A program made the position numbers and the translations under genes. From Cavia porcellus (lineage: Eukaryota > Chordata > Mammalia > Rodentia > Caviidae), in the NCBI RefSeq assembly GCF_034190915.1, contig NW_026947485.1:49583019-49647018 (forward strand): a stretch of 64,000 nucleotides of DNA, read 5' to 3'. Positions 33,775 through 46,423 of the stretch are shown here, one piece after another (within the stretch, counting starts at the first letter, position 1; every line of letters starts with the position of its first letter). Under the pieces are notes generated by a model. The model had not been told where the DNA came from. It ran no database searches and saw nothing but the letters and a program-made list of their open reading frames with translations.

Positions 33775-34105
33775 TTGTTTATATATTAATCCATTTTGTG
33801 CTACTGTAACAAAGTGCCTCTGACTCTGTAATAAATAGAAATGTATTGGCTTGTGGTTTTGAAAGCAGGGAGGTCTAAAATCAAGGGGCTTGATCTGGCA
33901 CAGGCCTACTTGCTGTGTCACTCTATGGTAAAAGGCAAGAGAGAGCAAAAGGGACCAAATTCACCCTTTTGTAAAGCACAAACTCAAGTCCTGAGAATGG
34001 AGTCTTAATGTCCTAATTATCCCACTTAATACTGTTACAATGCCAATTTAATTTCAACATCAACTTTTAAGGGGACACATATTCAACACATAACAATTTA
34101 GTATG
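33775..34105 (-). mobile_element. MaLR-type LTR, antisense
   Basis: It begins TTAATCCATTTTGTGCTACT (complement of an LTR 3' end) and ends ATATTCAACACATAACA (complement of the TGTTATG-type start). Confidence 0.75.
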
Positions 34106-34480
34106 AAAAAAAGTTGGCCAAAGACAAAAATTGGTCATGGTTAATACATACGAACATATGAGAGTTGATCATCATTTCCCTCATCTTAATAACAACAATA
34201 TACCAGTTTGGCCAGATTTTATTGCTAACGTTAGTACATTAGAAAAAGAAGTTATCAGACCTGAGTTTACCCAAAAAGAAGCATTTTTGTTCCAGTCACA
34301 CCTTTAATGAGATAGTACAGACTTTCTGTGGTTTAGCCGCAAAAAGGGAAATATAGTATTTTTAGCTTGAAGTATTTATCTACTTGTTTCTATTCTTTCC
34401 CATAGTATCTACTATGTAGATACTATTTCAGCTGTAGATACTATGTTTTTCTAACCAAATTTGTCCTTTCACCCTTCATT
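34106..34480. other. Unique AT-rich DNA
   Basis: A small direct/inverted repeat of GTAGATACTAT lies at about 34,415-34,445. Nothing else recognised. Confidence 0.4.
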
Positions 34481-34496
34481 CAACAAATAATTTTTA

Positions 34497-34602
34497 TTTT
34501 TTATTTTTTTTGTCTTTTTCGTTTTTATCGGTACCAGGGATCAAACTCACGACTGCCTGCTTGCAAGGCAGGCGCTTATGCCGCTGAGCTAAATCCCCAG
34601 CC
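34497..34602 (-). mobile_element. ID-type SINE, near-intact and young
   Basis: The cleanest ID copy: box A complement GCCGCTGAGCTA (34,580-34,591), box B complement GGATCAAACTC (34,538-34,548), the tRNA-like stem GCCTGC...GCAGGC, and the GGTACC...AAAAAGAC-type tail. The 16-bp duplication CAACAAATAATTTTTA is exact at 34,481-34,496 and 34,603-34,618. Confidence 0.95.
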
Positions 34603-34618
34603 CAACAAATAATTTTTA

Positions 34619-35360
34619 AACATTTACTATGAAGAGGGCTCTGTAGCACATCTGGGAAACAGAGCATTAATGAAAGATAGATAAAATCTCTTCCATCACC
34701 AGGCTTACAGTTTAATGGAAATAAAGTAGATACTATGCAACTAATTACACAATCAGTTACCAAAATAAAGTTGTAATGGCCTCTATAAAAGATCATAGAG
34801 CAGAGCTGTGAAATAAGCTTTGAAAGATGGCAATACTGAATTTGAGCAGGCTGTTTTCACCTCATAGCAATCAAAAGCCACTGAACTAAACAAAAAGCAT
34901 CATACAGGCTTAATATAGCTATGAGTGAAAACAAATAAATGAAGGATCATTTTGGTGTCTTTCTGTTTGCTTTCTGGGAATCAACTTTTTACTGTCACTT
35001 TTCTACCACTGTTAAGGCGAGGGACCCAGGTCTCTATGTTGTATCAGTCCATCTACCCTGGCTTACCCTTCCTGAATTACCCTGATTGTTCTGCATCAGA
35101 GCCCATGCAGATAAAGTGATCTAAAGTAATAAGTACCTCTATGCTAGGGCTCTAATGGCAAAGAGTAGTTTCAGTTTCTAGCACAGTATGCCCTCCCCTT
35201 TACTTTGCCTCAAATATAATAAGCATCTTTTTGCCTCAGTACAAAGGACTAAGAGAATGGGAAAGTTTAGTAGTCATTAAATTCAGGTTGGCTGGAGGGA
35301 CCACTAATGTAAGTGGTCAGAATGTTCATCATGCCACAAATTTAATCAAAAGAAACAAAT
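34619..35360. other. Unique DNA, no feature recognised
   Basis: No transposon or exon signature was seen. Confidence 0.4.
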
Positions 35361-35363
35361 GAC

Positions 35364-35367
<4 letters not shown>

Positions 35368-35421
<54 letters not shown>
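35368..35421. repeat. (CT)n microsatellite
   Basis: About 27 uninterrupted units, immediately before an LTR 3' end. Confidence 0.95.
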
Positions 35422-35424
<3 letters not shown>

Positions 35425-35560
35425 CACTTCCATCTGGTAGCTATAGATTCAACCATTGGCTGAAACCTCTGAAACTGTAAACCAAAATAAACTTCTCTTT
35501 CTTTAAATTGAATGTGTCAGGGATTTTGCCCCAGCAACAAGAAAATGATAAATAAAGGAA
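35422..35560 (+). mobile_element. MaLR-type LTR, 3' end
   Basis: CATCCACTTCCATCTGGTAG, GGCTGAAACCTCTGAAACTG, TAAACCAAAATAAACTTC and a GATTTTGCCCCAGCAACAAG end match the LTR at 33,180-33,635. The CT repeat replaces its 5' part. Confidence 0.7.
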
Positions 35561-37189
35561 AGTTTCCTGGTGGCAGGATCAGGTTTCCAAGTTGATGCTC
35601 ATTATTATAGGTGGCTACGCTGTTTTTGAACCAAAAAGAAAGCATGTTTCAGAGCAGTTCAGTTCCATTTGTCATCCCCCACAGAGGAATCACTACCCGA
35701 TTCTGGAAAGGAGCTCTGGAGAGCCCATGCTTGCATGTGTAATATCATTTTCTCCAACTTGATTTCTCTGTCCCTACTCCACCAAGGTATAGCAATAACC
35801 TATCTATATTAAGCTAACTATAAATAACATTCAAAAGATAGACTCTAAGGAACAAAGAAGATAATTAAGAAGAAATCTACTTAAACAGTATCATACTGTC
35901 ATATAATTGAGTGACTACAGTTGCCAGTTTCCACCACTAAGGACCAAGAGAGAAGAGGAAAGAGCATATTTGTGGAGCAGTTCCTTGCTGTGCCCTTCAA
36001 AGCTGTTGCTGGGGCCTCTACAGGAAAGCGGTTGAAATGTGCACTAATTAGGCCCCTAAGATCTGTATGGAAAACTCTCCAGGGGACCTCTGAAGGGGAG
36101 GAGATTGCAGGCCCAGCCATTCCAGCCAGTGTAGAGCTGTAGCATTATTTCTCCCTAGGGTCTGGAAGAATGATTCATTATTCAAAATAATACCAGAAAC
36201 AAGTCTGAGCTACAGAATTAGCATCCACCCCCAGTAGCAGCTTTTGGTTTATTTGTTAGAAACACTATCCAAGGGAGGCATAATTCACTTCTGAGCAGCT
36301 TGAACTAATATCATTGTTTCTCTCTAGCTTATAAATCAACTTCACACTAGAATTAGAGGAGATAATCTTTTCTTTTTTTCTCAAGCAAGCCAATCATGAC
36401 AGATCTCCCAGTGCCTGAGCCTTCTCAGCATGACAAAATGTCTAAGAAGGGAGAAGGATGTACCTTGCGTGCTGAAAATGCTGAAGTTTCCAGATGGTGC
36501 AGGGGAGGAGGTGCCGATGCTGGCAAAACAGGGCTTTTAACAGAGGACTGTTCACACCCATGACACAGAAGCTCTTCCAAGAAAAGGCAAGTGTCCCCTA
36601 ATTTCATTGGGTAGGTTATTAGTGTCCTGTTCATTAGAAAATTAAAGGAAAATGAATGTGTGCGCTAACCTGTTACAATGAATTCTAATAAATAGCTTCT
36701 CTGCTTTGCCACCTTTGAATTAGAAGTGAAAATAGCACACTTGTCAAAACACCGTGTGCTAAATTGTTAGGAGCAATATAAATGAGGCTGAGAAAGAGAA
36801 TTGCTGGGGCAGCAGTTCAGGAAATCATGTTATTTTCTTTGCTCCTATCACTGCTGTAACATACTTTCTTAGTGAGGTTTTATAACGTAAACTTACCCTT
36901 AGGTTTTAGTACAAGGAAATAGGAAATCAGATCATTTGCATTCAGTTCTTCAAGAGAAAGCTGTTCATTCATTGTATCATGTATGCTACTTATTATTTTA
37001 TTGATTTTGATTATTCATTTACTGATTTAAATAGTTTATATGCTTACTAAATCAGTAATACTGTGCAATAGCTGTGCTGCAAGGAACAACCCATCAGTTC
37101 TTCATTCTAGATAAGAAGGTTCATTGGAGGGGGTTGTGTATGATTTTTTTCTTTTAGTTTGTTTTTGTTTTTGTGTTATTTTGTATTTT

Positions 37190-37190
<1 letters not shown>
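35561..37190. other. Unique DNA, no feature recognised
   Basis: Paired 73-codon frames on opposite strands at 35,899-36,142 are shadows of each other with no domain. No exon can be supported. Confidence 0.4.
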
Positions 37191-37480
<290 letters not shown>

Positions 37481-37489
37481 CAGCAGACC

Positions 37490-38233
37490 AGCAGTTCTTA
37501 AACATTAGCTTTGGTCATAATTAACTGGAGAAATTGTAATTCCATCAACCTTAAAAACACCCTGAGGAGTTTTGGTTCTAAGAAGTTCACCAGTGATGCT
37601 GCTGTTGGTTGAACACAATGCTTTGAGAACCAACAGTCAAAACAGTGGTTCTCAGTTATGGCTTCCCATTAAAACTACTCAGAAACCTATTAAAAATCTT
37701 GATGTCCAGAATGAATCTATATTAAAATAGGATGAGTAAGATGTAAATATCCAATTTTAAAGATTCTTAAAAACAAAACCAGAAGGCCAACAAGGAGTTA
37801 TAAAGGAATCAAAATGCAGTGGAAGAGAGTGGAAATGGGAATCTAGGATTATTAAGAAAAATCATTCTGATGACAAAACAAAAATTTAATCAACCATCGA
37901 GTGACTATTTCGGGTAGACATAAAGTGCAAAGCCCTTAAGACTGGAGAGAGTTTGCATGTTTAAGATACTGAAAAAGAGGTTAGCGTGGGACTAAATCGT
38001 ACTGAATGAGAAACACAGTTGCTAAGTTGTAGTTGTCGAAATGACTATTAACAGAGAAATTTGTAGGCCAACACCACACTTTGAGAAAGATTAGAAACAT
38101 TGACCATTCATATTCACATTTAAAAGATCGCTATGGTTGCTGCAAGTAGATCAAGATGGGGACAACAAGAAGGTGGGATAATCAGAGCTATACAAAAGTT
38201 AGTAGGCACAAAACGATGCTAGCTTGGATGGAG
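37490..38233. other. Unique DNA, no feature recognised
   Basis: Nothing beyond unique sequence is visible. Confidence 0.35.
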
Positions 38234-39079
38234 TGTGTTGTAGTCAGGGGTTATGAGGAGAACAATTAGAATCAGGACACAGAATTTATAATATTATTTT
38301 ATGATGGTCACCCAGAGTTAAAAACAAGAAAGTGCAGTAAATCTGTCCCTAATGACAAAATATTCAGCCAAAGGTCTGCATCCCACAACAATGTTCTGCG
38401 TGAGTCCAGATGAAGACCGATAGCCCATGACAATGCCTCCCATGAGTCCAACTGGAGATCTAGCGCCTACAAGAAAGACTCACACCAATCTCTTTTATGG
38501 ATCTGCACTGGGAAGGCTCAAAGGCCAGCAGTGAAAGCTAGAAAGTCTATGTCAGTGGGGTGAGAAAGCTGTGCCAGTTGGTTGAGGGTTTTACACTGGA
38601 GCCAAGAAGTCATGCTCAAATAAGAACTAGGGCTCCCCTGAAAGTACCACAGCTATCCTCAGTGACACAGAGGTCCCACGCTTCTCCAATAATAACAGTC
38701 CTGTACATGCCAGAAAGCCAGTGTGACAAGTTTCTCCTAGAGATTAAACAGCACACATCTTCTCCGCTAGAGTAAGGAAGTGGTACTTGATATAAGGACC
38801 AGAGCTCCCCCAAAGTGAACCACAGTCACTGTTACCAGCGTGGTTCCGAGCTCCTCTGAAGACAACGGTCGAACTCACACTGGGGAAGCTAGTCATGATG
38901 AGCTCCTCCAAGAGAACCAACAGCTCAAAACAGCAACACTTAGAGAAACCCAAAACACCTAGCTCTTCTTCTCTATGTCTCTATTTATGCTGGCAACTTT
39001 CCCCAGGTGGGCCATCTATATGCAGCACCATACTGATTTAATTCAGCTGGTGTTAAGTTGACCACTAGTTTTTAATCCA
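38234..39079. mobile_element. LTR-like repeat, copy 2
   Basis: 846 bp starting TGTGTTGTAGTCAGGGG and ending AATCCA, homologous to 16,521-17,284. Shared blocks include ACAATTAGAATCAGGACA and TTTATGCTGGCAACTTTCC. It also carries a central segment longer than in copy 1 (38,750-38,900). The flanks are unrelated to those of copy 1, so it is a dispersed repeat and not part of a segmental duplication. Confidence 0.6.
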
Positions 39080-40435
39080 AAAGAGGTAGCAGCAAAAAAT
39101 AGGGAGCATTAAGAGAACTTGGTAAAAGAATATGGAGAATGAGAGAGACAAAGTAATAAGAATGACTGAGCTTTAAGCCAGACGTGGTGGTACACTTTGA
39201 CTTCCTTTTGGCCACTGAGGAAATGGGGATCTGCTCATTTGTATGAGAGAAGATGAGTTTTAGTTATAAAGCTGACATTTCCTTTAGGATTACTCAGCAT
39301 ATATGTGTATAGAAACATTTCCTGGTACCCACATTAATATGTACAATTGTATATTTCTATATATTTAGAAAAAAATAATAACATTCTTTGAACATTTTGA
39401 ATTTGTTGTCCAAGAGGCACTCAAGTGGAAATATTAAATAGGTGTTTTGTTATTTGGGCCTAGGACAGAGAAGAAAATTTGGAAATGGTATAGAAATTTG
39501 AGATTCACCAGCTTTCGTAACCATGAGATTGACTGATGTTACTTAGGAAGAAGTAGAGAAATAGGGGTAAGGCTAAGTCCTGTAGATTCCATTAGTGCGT
39601 GGCAGGGGTGATGGAGCCAATCAAGGCATCTGAAACATAGAAGCAAGAAACCTAACAAGTAAACCAGGTAAACATGGAGTTAGAAACCAAGACAAGACTG
39701 TGTGAAGATAGAGGAGCATGATAATGAGCTTACCAGATGCTTTTTTGTTGGGAGTCAGGAAGGTGAGGAGAGAAAATTATACTTTGGGGTTTTACAACAT
39801 GGAGATCATCAATGCCTTGACATTTTTCCAGTGGTAATTTGAAGGAAAAAAGTAGACCACAGTGAGTTGAAGAGCTATTTGATTTTAGGAAATAGAGACA
39901 ACATAAACTTTGTGAAGAAGTGTAAGAAACTAGGGTAGCAACCAGAGAGTGGTACAATTCAATGAACAATTTTGGTTTAAGATTAGACATACAAGAATAT
40001 ATGATAATGCAAAAAACCCAGTTGACAGGGATCAATTAATGATGTTGGTGAAAAGAATAACAAGAAAAAAATCTTAAGAAAGTGAAGGAAGGTGAATCCA
40101 GAGAACATGATGAACAATTAATTTTAATGAACAAAAGGAACTTACATGTAATAAGAAAGAAAGCAAACATCAATGCTATCATGAGCATATGATGCAAAGG
40201 GAACTTTTTTGTAATGGTTTCTGTTTTTTTTTTTCCCAATAGAAATAGGAGAAAAGTGGGTGTTAGAGAAAATATAAAATAATCAACTCAGTAGTATAGG
40301 AAGGCAGCTCACCTTGAAAGTAAGCATTATTCTTGTTATAGGAAGAAAGCTTTGCCAAAATTACTTTTAGAACACTGTATTTAGTAGCGAGTGCCTGAGG
40401 TAGAAAATGAGATCTCTAAAAACTGAATTCTAAGC
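39080..40435. other. Unique AT-rich DNA with a B1 5' fragment
   Basis: AAGCCAGACGTGGTGGTACA at about 39,176 is the start of a B1 element, lost after about 40 bases. The antisense 101-codon frame at 39,730-40,035 has no recognisable domain. Confidence 0.45.
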
Positions 40436-40552
40436 TAGAGCAATGGTACTTACCTGTTTTCTCAGATACTGGAGAGGCTGAAGTGAGAGGATCACTTGAC
40501 CTCAGGAGTTTGAAGTTAACCTCGGCAAAGTAAAAAGACCCTAGCTCAAAAA
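40436..40552 (+). mobile_element. B1-type SINE
   Basis: GTTTTCTCAGATACTGGAGA, GGCTGAAGTGAGAGGATCAC and GAGTTTGAAGTTAACCTCGG give the 7SL-derived order on the plus strand. Confidence 0.8.
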
Positions 40553-41920
40553 CATTTTTTGAATACTAATGTGCTACACATTAGACTAAGGCTGAATTTT
40601 GTGTGATTCCATAGAAGGAAATGATTGAAGGGAGAACAGAAAGCAAGAATGAAACCAACGTAAAGGTAGACTTTGTTGGTTGTTCTCTGTGCTATGTGAG
40701 TTCCTTCTCCAATCTCTGCTTGAGTCTACTCAGTTCACAAAATCCTCCATGTATTTAGATTCTTGATGGACACAGAAGCACGGCAAGCAATGCCTTAAAA
40801 ATGTGAGACCCTAGAAAGAACATAAATTGTGGAGAGTACATAGTTGTTGCTATTCATAAAATTAGGAATTTAAAACAATCTTTCCTAGACCCTTCTTTCT
40901 TGATAACCATATGATCTCAAACTGAGGAGGCAAAAATGAAAAAACAGTGAGTCATACCCAGAATAGAAGAAAATGAGGTGAATCTCCCACGCCTGGTCTC
41001 AAGAGTTCTTTCAGTCTTCTGTTCTACATCTGAGATCCGAAATCCACCCCGCAGCACCATTCCTCTATTCACTTTCAATGCTAGTAGAGATTTCTGGCAA
41101 GTTCTGAGGGAACTGAAAAACTGCATTGCATTCTGTGGGATTCTGAACCTCTTAGATGAGATTTATTGGAAAAGCTTTAGGGAATAGAATCATCATTAGT
41201 CTAAGAACTTTACAAAAGGAAAAAGAGTTCGAACTGTGAACTATGAAAAAGAACACCCCAAGTAATACTATGAAGGTGTCCAACCCACCTTCTCTCTTTG
41301 GTATCTTAGCAAGACCAATGTATAAATATGCTATGTGAAACAGGCAAAAAAATATTAACTATTTGAGTACCTGCCTGTTTAGTTTCTGCAAACCAGTAGA
41401 GCATTTTTGTGCTAAGAGAGTAGAAAACAAAATTTTTAATAATTTTTAATAATTGCTTACTTTTTGCTGGAAATGAAATATCCCAGATTTCTTTCTATAG
41501 TAAACTGCAATTTTATTTACCTCCTGAGATTTAAATTACTATTCAGCACTGCAAAGGATAAATATTCTTTTCAGATTTTAAATCAAGTTTTAAACTTGAG
41601 TCCATTTGCCCTATTCAGTTGCTTGACCTCAAAAAATAAAGCTACACCAAGAGGCTCAATATTCATGAAGCTGGGATACCACAAGTTTGTCTACATGATC
41701 ATACAAACCCCCTACTGTAGCTATACTGAAACAATGGCTATTCCCTAAATATTAAAGAAAGAGGGACACAAAAGATATTCTACCCCATCCTGTCCCATCT
41801 TCTTGGATCACTCTTATTTTTATCCTTTACACATGGTTCATGACTCAGATGCTCCCAAAAACCTTTTCTTTAAACCTTTATGCCCCTTCCAGTAAGATGG
41901 TCTAGTTTTCAGATTCTCCT
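40553..41920. other. Unique DNA, no feature recognised
   Basis: A 94-codon plus frame at 41,464-41,748 has no domain or codon evidence. Nothing else seen. Confidence 0.35.
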
Positions 41921-41929
41921 TTGAATTTC

Positions 41930-42115
41930 TATTACATCTTGTGTCTGTAACTATGAGAGCATTTCTTTCACTGCAATGAAATGTAGTTTTATTATAATGA
42001 TATTACTGCGTGTCTGCACTACTTGGTTATGTACTCATTGAAAACAGGTAGAAGATACTGTTCATTTTTTATGTCTGCACTGCCCATCATATCCTATGTA
42101 TGCAAATATCACACA
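41930..42115 (+). mobile_element. Possible ancient L2/MIR-type 3' end
   Basis: TATGTACTCATTGAAAACAG followed by GATACTGTTCATTTTTTATG and CTGCACTGCCCATCATA resembles the L2 3' end pattern (ends-with-use-count phrase order). Very diverged. Confidence 0.35.
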
Positions 42116-42287
42116 CCATCAAATAGTAAGGGAGAAGAACCATAAATTAACTGGGATAGTGACCAATGAAAATTAATGTGTTTTTAGAAAATGCTATATT
42201 GACTTTTTAATAGGTTTAATATTGATGGCATATTGTTTCATTGTTTTTAGTCTAAAGTTAAATGCACAGATACTGTCAGTTTTGTGG

Positions 42288-42619
42288 TGATGAAGCTCAG
42301 TTGTCAACTTGACTGGCTTGGAAGTCACCCAGGAAATTATTAAAACACATTTATTATAGTGTCCGACTAGGTCACGAAAGCATGACCCTGGGATCCATAG
42401 CTGTTCCCTGGCCCCTTCCTCCCTGGTGCTGTTCACCTGCTCTACTTCCTGGTTGCCACGAGGTCCACAACACTCCTCTACCAAGTCCTTGCATCAAGAG
42501 CTTTTTGGTATGAAGCCAGCCAACCATGGACTGATCTTCTGAAACTGGGGGCCAAATAAAGCTCTTTAAATTGTGAGCGTCAAGTATTTTCCCCCAGAAA
42601 TGGAAAACTGACTAATATA
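42288..42619 (+). mobile_element. ERVL/MaLR-type LTR
   Basis: TGATGAAGCTCAGTTGTCAA start, CTACTTCCTGGTTGCCACG, AACTGGGGGCCAAATAAAGC (polyadenylation signal) and AAACTGACTAATA end. Confidence 0.7.
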
Positions 42620-43046
42620 AACTTATTATTAGAAGTTCAATTAAACTCAACTCACAAGTATTAAGTCCTTATTATGTATTAGTTACTATGGTGAATGTGA
42701 CAACAAAAAGACAAATGAGACACAGCCTGTTCTTGAGAACAGGTAGATGAATTAAGGGGTAAATAGATGGTACCAGGAACATAATGAGAACATGGACAAG
42801 GATAGCACAAAGATGAAAGGAGTGAGAAGAACCTGGGCTTGGAAAACTTCTCAGAGGAGGAGACCCCTGAGCAAATGATGACAAGAATGGCCAGAAAGGT
42901 AGAGTGTTGGAAATATAAAAGCATTGTCTCCTTCCCAAATCTTTCACAAATACTCCTTCAATACTATTGAATAATACCCAGACAGCTTGTCTCTTCAGTC
43001 TTTATTGTAATTAGCCCTTTCTTCTCGTGACCTAACCGTGATTATT
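42620..43046. other. Unique DNA, no feature recognised
   Basis: Contains overlapping antisense frames of 81 and 91 codons without any recognised domain. Confidence 0.35.
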
Positions 43047-44089
43047 TATCTTTATTTTTTTATTTTCTAAATGAGAAGGAAAAAGCAACACAGAAAAAAG
43101 GGTAGAAGTAATATAGAATTTCAAAAAAATAAACAGTAAGAAACCACTAGTTAATAGATTATATATTGTCATTTTAGAAATTGTTGTTCAAGTTACAAAA
43201 TTAAAGCATACAAAGTGAACATTCAGACAGTGAGATGGCAAACAGTTCTGTTCAACAATCCAACAAAAACTTAGTAATATGGTTATCTATCTTACACACT
43301 TAAACATACATGCAGTTATACCCTTTAAAGCAGTTTCTTTTCCTCTCTTTTTTACAATAACATTTACACATTTTGGGTTTTATTACTCCTACAGTTCTTA
43401 TAACATTTTTTGGAAGAGAGTAAAACCAAATGTGACAAAAACAACATAGAGTCAGTCAAAACAAAAGGATGGACATAGTACATGATGTAAAAACAAAACA
43501 CAAGGTGATCAACAATGGTTACCATAATGCCTCTTGCTATTTTCAAAAGACTTGCTCATATCAGTAGGTATAATAAAATTGAACAAAACAGCACAGAACA
43601 AAACCAATAAAAATGAAATACTGGAGACATTACAGGACTTCAAAAGATGATATAGTCAAACCATCAATGGGCATCATAGTGAATCTTATTGTCTTCAGAG
43701 TAGTTGCCTATATCCTCACACTTGATACTATCAAACAAAACAGAATACAGTAAAATCAATCAAAACATGACAGTGAAAGCAATACAGGGATTCAAATCAA
43801 GATAATAGGAAATCAAAAATGGTTACCATAATATCTTTGGAATAGCTGTCCATGCCATCAAATCTAATATAAGAAGACAAATTAGAACAGAATATAATTA
43901 AACTAAATATAATGATGAAAACAATATGGGTTTCAAATCATGATAAAACATAAGCAATGGCCACTGCTTTCCCTTTTTAGACAATTCCTCCCCTTTCACT
44001 TTCACAGGGTACATTGAACATTTTGCATCCCACTAACTCCTTTAGTTTTTAGATTAGGGAGGCAGCCTGCTATTCACCTAAGTGATTCT

Positions 44090-44460
44090 GAACCTTTTTA
44101 CTCCTGAGCATGATCTCAAGTTGTATCCATTTACCTACAAAAACCTCAAGGTTTTCTTTCTTTATGCCTGAGTAGTTTTCCATTATATTAAAGTGTTACG
44201 GCTTTCTAGCCAATCTGCAGCTCATGGGCAAGCTACCCCAACTTTTTTCTTGTTCCCTGTCACACAGAGCATTGTTTTCTCATCTTTGACTTTCAGTCTA
44301 TAAATCCTCTTTTGGATTAATTGTATTTCTTATATAGAGCGTATTGATAGACCCTATCTCCTGATCCACTCTGCATGTGTTTCTTTCTATTGGTGAATCA
44401 AGACCATCTATATTAGTGATTATAGCCAACCTTCTCTGTCTCATCTCTGCCATGTTGTTT
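44090..44460 (-). pseudogene. L1 ORF2 ends joined across a large deletion (copy B)
   Basis: The ORF2 3' piece (CTGAGTAGTTTTCCATTATA complement at 44,169) is followed by TGTTCCCTGTCACACAGAGC (about 44,252) and then 5' ORF2 (44,290-44,420). The same intermediate sequence occurs in copy A at 17,718-17,740. There is no reverse transcriptase domain. Confidence 0.72.
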
Positions 44461-44550
44461 TTCTACCATTGGTTGTCTTCTTTTCCCCTTCACTCCACTG
44501 TCTGCACCATTCAGTGAAACCCTTCTGCCACTGTTCCTGAAAACATGGTC

Positions 44551-44608
<58 letters not shown>

Positions 44609-44630
44609 CTCTCTTTCTCTCTCTCTCTCT
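44551..44630. repeat. (CT)n microsatellite inside copy B
   Basis: About 80 bp with few interruptions. Copy A has only a short TCTCTCTCTCTAGTAT at the same place (18,050-18,065), so this is an expansion private to copy B. Confidence 0.93.
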
Positions 44631-44639
44631 AGTATGTCC

Positions 44640-45535
44640 TTCAGTATTTTTTGTTGGTTGGTTTGGTGGTCATGAACTCCCTCAGTTCATCTTTGTCATA
44701 GAAGTACCTTGCTTCTCTTATTAATTTTGAGAGATAGCTTTTCATGGTACATCAATCTGGGTTGGAGATTTTTTTTTTCAGGGCTTAGAACACTTCACTC
44801 CAAGCTCTTCTTGATTTCATGGTTTGGGTCTAGAAGTCTGACCTGATTCTGATGGGTTTTCCTTTATAGGTGAGCTGTTTCTTTTCTCTGACAGGTTTTA
44901 ATATTCTGTTCTTGTATTGAACTTCTGGCATCTTGATTATTATGTCTTGGCATAGATCTATTTTGGTTATAGCTAGCTGAAGTTCTGTATGCCTCATATA
45001 TCTGAATATCATTTCCTTTCCCTAAGCTTGGAAAGTTCTCTTTAATTATTTCTGTAAATAGCCTTTGTATTTCATTTGTGTTTACCCCTGCTTCTTCACT
45101 CACATTTTTTATCTTTAAGTTATAGATCCTCTTGTCATCTTCTAGCCTTTGTATTGTTCCTTCCTGGTTCCTTATTATTTGTAAAAGATCTTTCCTTTTG
45201 TAGTCACAGGCTGAAAACCTATCTTCAAGATTTGATAGTCTATTTTTAGTTTCAGGCAGTTTTGCCAGCTTTCAATGGAGTTTTTAATTTCCTGGTAATC
45301 ACTTTGAATCTATTTCATGTGTTCTAAATTGTTTTTATATTCTTCATTGAAGGATTTCCCTCTTTTTTATTATGCTCCTCTATTCTTTCATCTATATCTT
45401 CTTTAGAGGTGCTTAACAATTCTTTTATTACGTTTCTCATATCTTCTTTTACCTGTAATAGTATTTCTGTTTTAAGTTTTTTTATAGCTTCATGGAGTCG
45501 TTTCTTTATTTCAGTTGCTGTTGCTTCAAAAACTA
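44640..45535 (-). pseudogene. L1 ORF1 remnant (copy B)
   Basis: The frame at 45,103-44,864 encodes MSEEAGVNTNEIQRLFTEII and, a little later, NFPSLGKGNDIQIYEAYRT, matching the L1 ORF1 RNA-recognition domain entry. An overlapping frame (45,012-44,830) continues toward the C-terminal KGKPIRI motif, typical of the RNA-binding groove. The upstream coiled-coil half (45,535-45,110) is broken by small indels. At least one frameshift lies inside the RNA-recognition domain, so there is no active product. Confidence 0.85.
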
Positions 45536-46415
45536 CAGGTGTGCAACTCCTGTGTTTACATCTCCTAGACCAGTATTACTTCGGTTGGAGGCCAGAGACT
45601 GCCTTTTGCTTCTTCCTTTTGTCATGTTCCTGGTTTCTTCCAGACAAGTGGGTAGTGGGGTCCCCGGCACTTCCTGTATTGGTTACAATTACTCTGAAGT
45701 GTGTTGGCTAGATATTTCTGCTGTTTGCTGCTTTCCCCAGTCTGCTGGTGGCTACTGGGGTGTAAGCAGAAGCAGGGCAGGCTGGCCCCTCCCTTCTGAG
45801 CTGGTTAACCATAAGGAGTCTTCACCATATTAGTGTGTGCCAGGTGGGTGTGGTTGGTTAGGGATAGCTTTAGGGAAACCTCAGCAGTGGCTATTGGACC
45901 ATGCAGAGGGGCGGGACTCAGTCCAAGCAGTTTCCACCAGTCTGCAGTGGTGGAGTGGCTAGGAGTGGCTGCATGAAGCCACTGCAGTTCTGTCTCCAGG
46001 CTTATCCTGCCCAACTTCAAAATGGCATCCAGTCAATCTCTCACTCCTTCCAGAGAACTGAGTCCCACACACTCACTGCCAGCCAGTGCAGTTCTCTGGT
46101 CAGCTGCTACCCTCTGCCACCATGTCTTCCTACCAAGGCCTTTGGGCTTACTAGCCACCAGTTTCACTGTGCCCATGTGTCTCCGGGTTCCAACAGTGCT
46201 TCTGGCATGGTGTTTCCGGCTCAGGTGAAAGCACTCACCAGCTATCACCTTCTTCTGTTTAAGTTTTTCTTTTATTCTCTCAGTGGGCTTCAATTCTCAC
46301 TTTAGTTTATTCCTGGGTTGAGGAGACCCACTTCTTCCCTTTTTGTCTTCTCTAGAATGCTATATTTGAGCATCTTTACTCTGCTGCTTACTGTTCTGCC
46401 ATCTTCCCAGACCTC
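45536..46415 (-). mobile_element. L1 derivative 5'UTR (copy B)
   Basis: About 880 bp, GC-richer than its surroundings, nearly collinear with copy A. The 5' terminus on the minus strand is GGGAAGATGGCAGAACAGTA, keeping an AAGATGGC motif at 46,398-46,406. Frames of up to 134 codons (45,901-46,305, plus strand) are antisense or shadow frames. Confidence 0.82.
46398..46406 (-). promoter_or_regulatory. YY1-like site at the L1 derivative 5' end
   Basis: AAGATGGC lies about 10 bases inside the element's 5' end, where human L1 has a YY1 site that sets the transcription start. Copy A has AAGATAGC there. Function is inferred by analogy. Confidence 0.45.
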
Positions 46416-46423
46416 TATCTTTA

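Larger units (their letters stand above)
43055..46415 (-). mobile_element. Full-length half-L1-type element (copy B)
   Basis: About 3.36 kb, uninterrupted counterpart of copy A. Right to left: 5'UTR (46,415-45,536), ORF1 remnant (about 45,535-44,640), a CT repeat, 5' ORF2 piece (about 44,460-44,290), ORF2 3' piece (about 44,240-44,090), then 3'UTR. An 8-bp duplication TATCTTTA lies at 43,047-43,054 and 46,416-46,423, which supports both ends and a retroposition origin. The missing central ORF2 matches copy A, so the deletion predates both insertions. Confidence 0.78.

Noticed and set aside
34497..34602. Possible tRNA gene
   Set aside because: Box A and box B are present, but the sequence has a SINE tail, target-site duplications and no complete cloverleaf.
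36440..36640. Possible coding exon (70-codon antisense frame)
   Set aside because: No consensus splice sites in a consistent frame and no recognisable peptide family.
45901..46305. 134-codon plus-strand frame
   Set aside because: It runs antisense through the GC-richer 5'UTR of the L1 derivative; overlapping frames on both strands are shadows.
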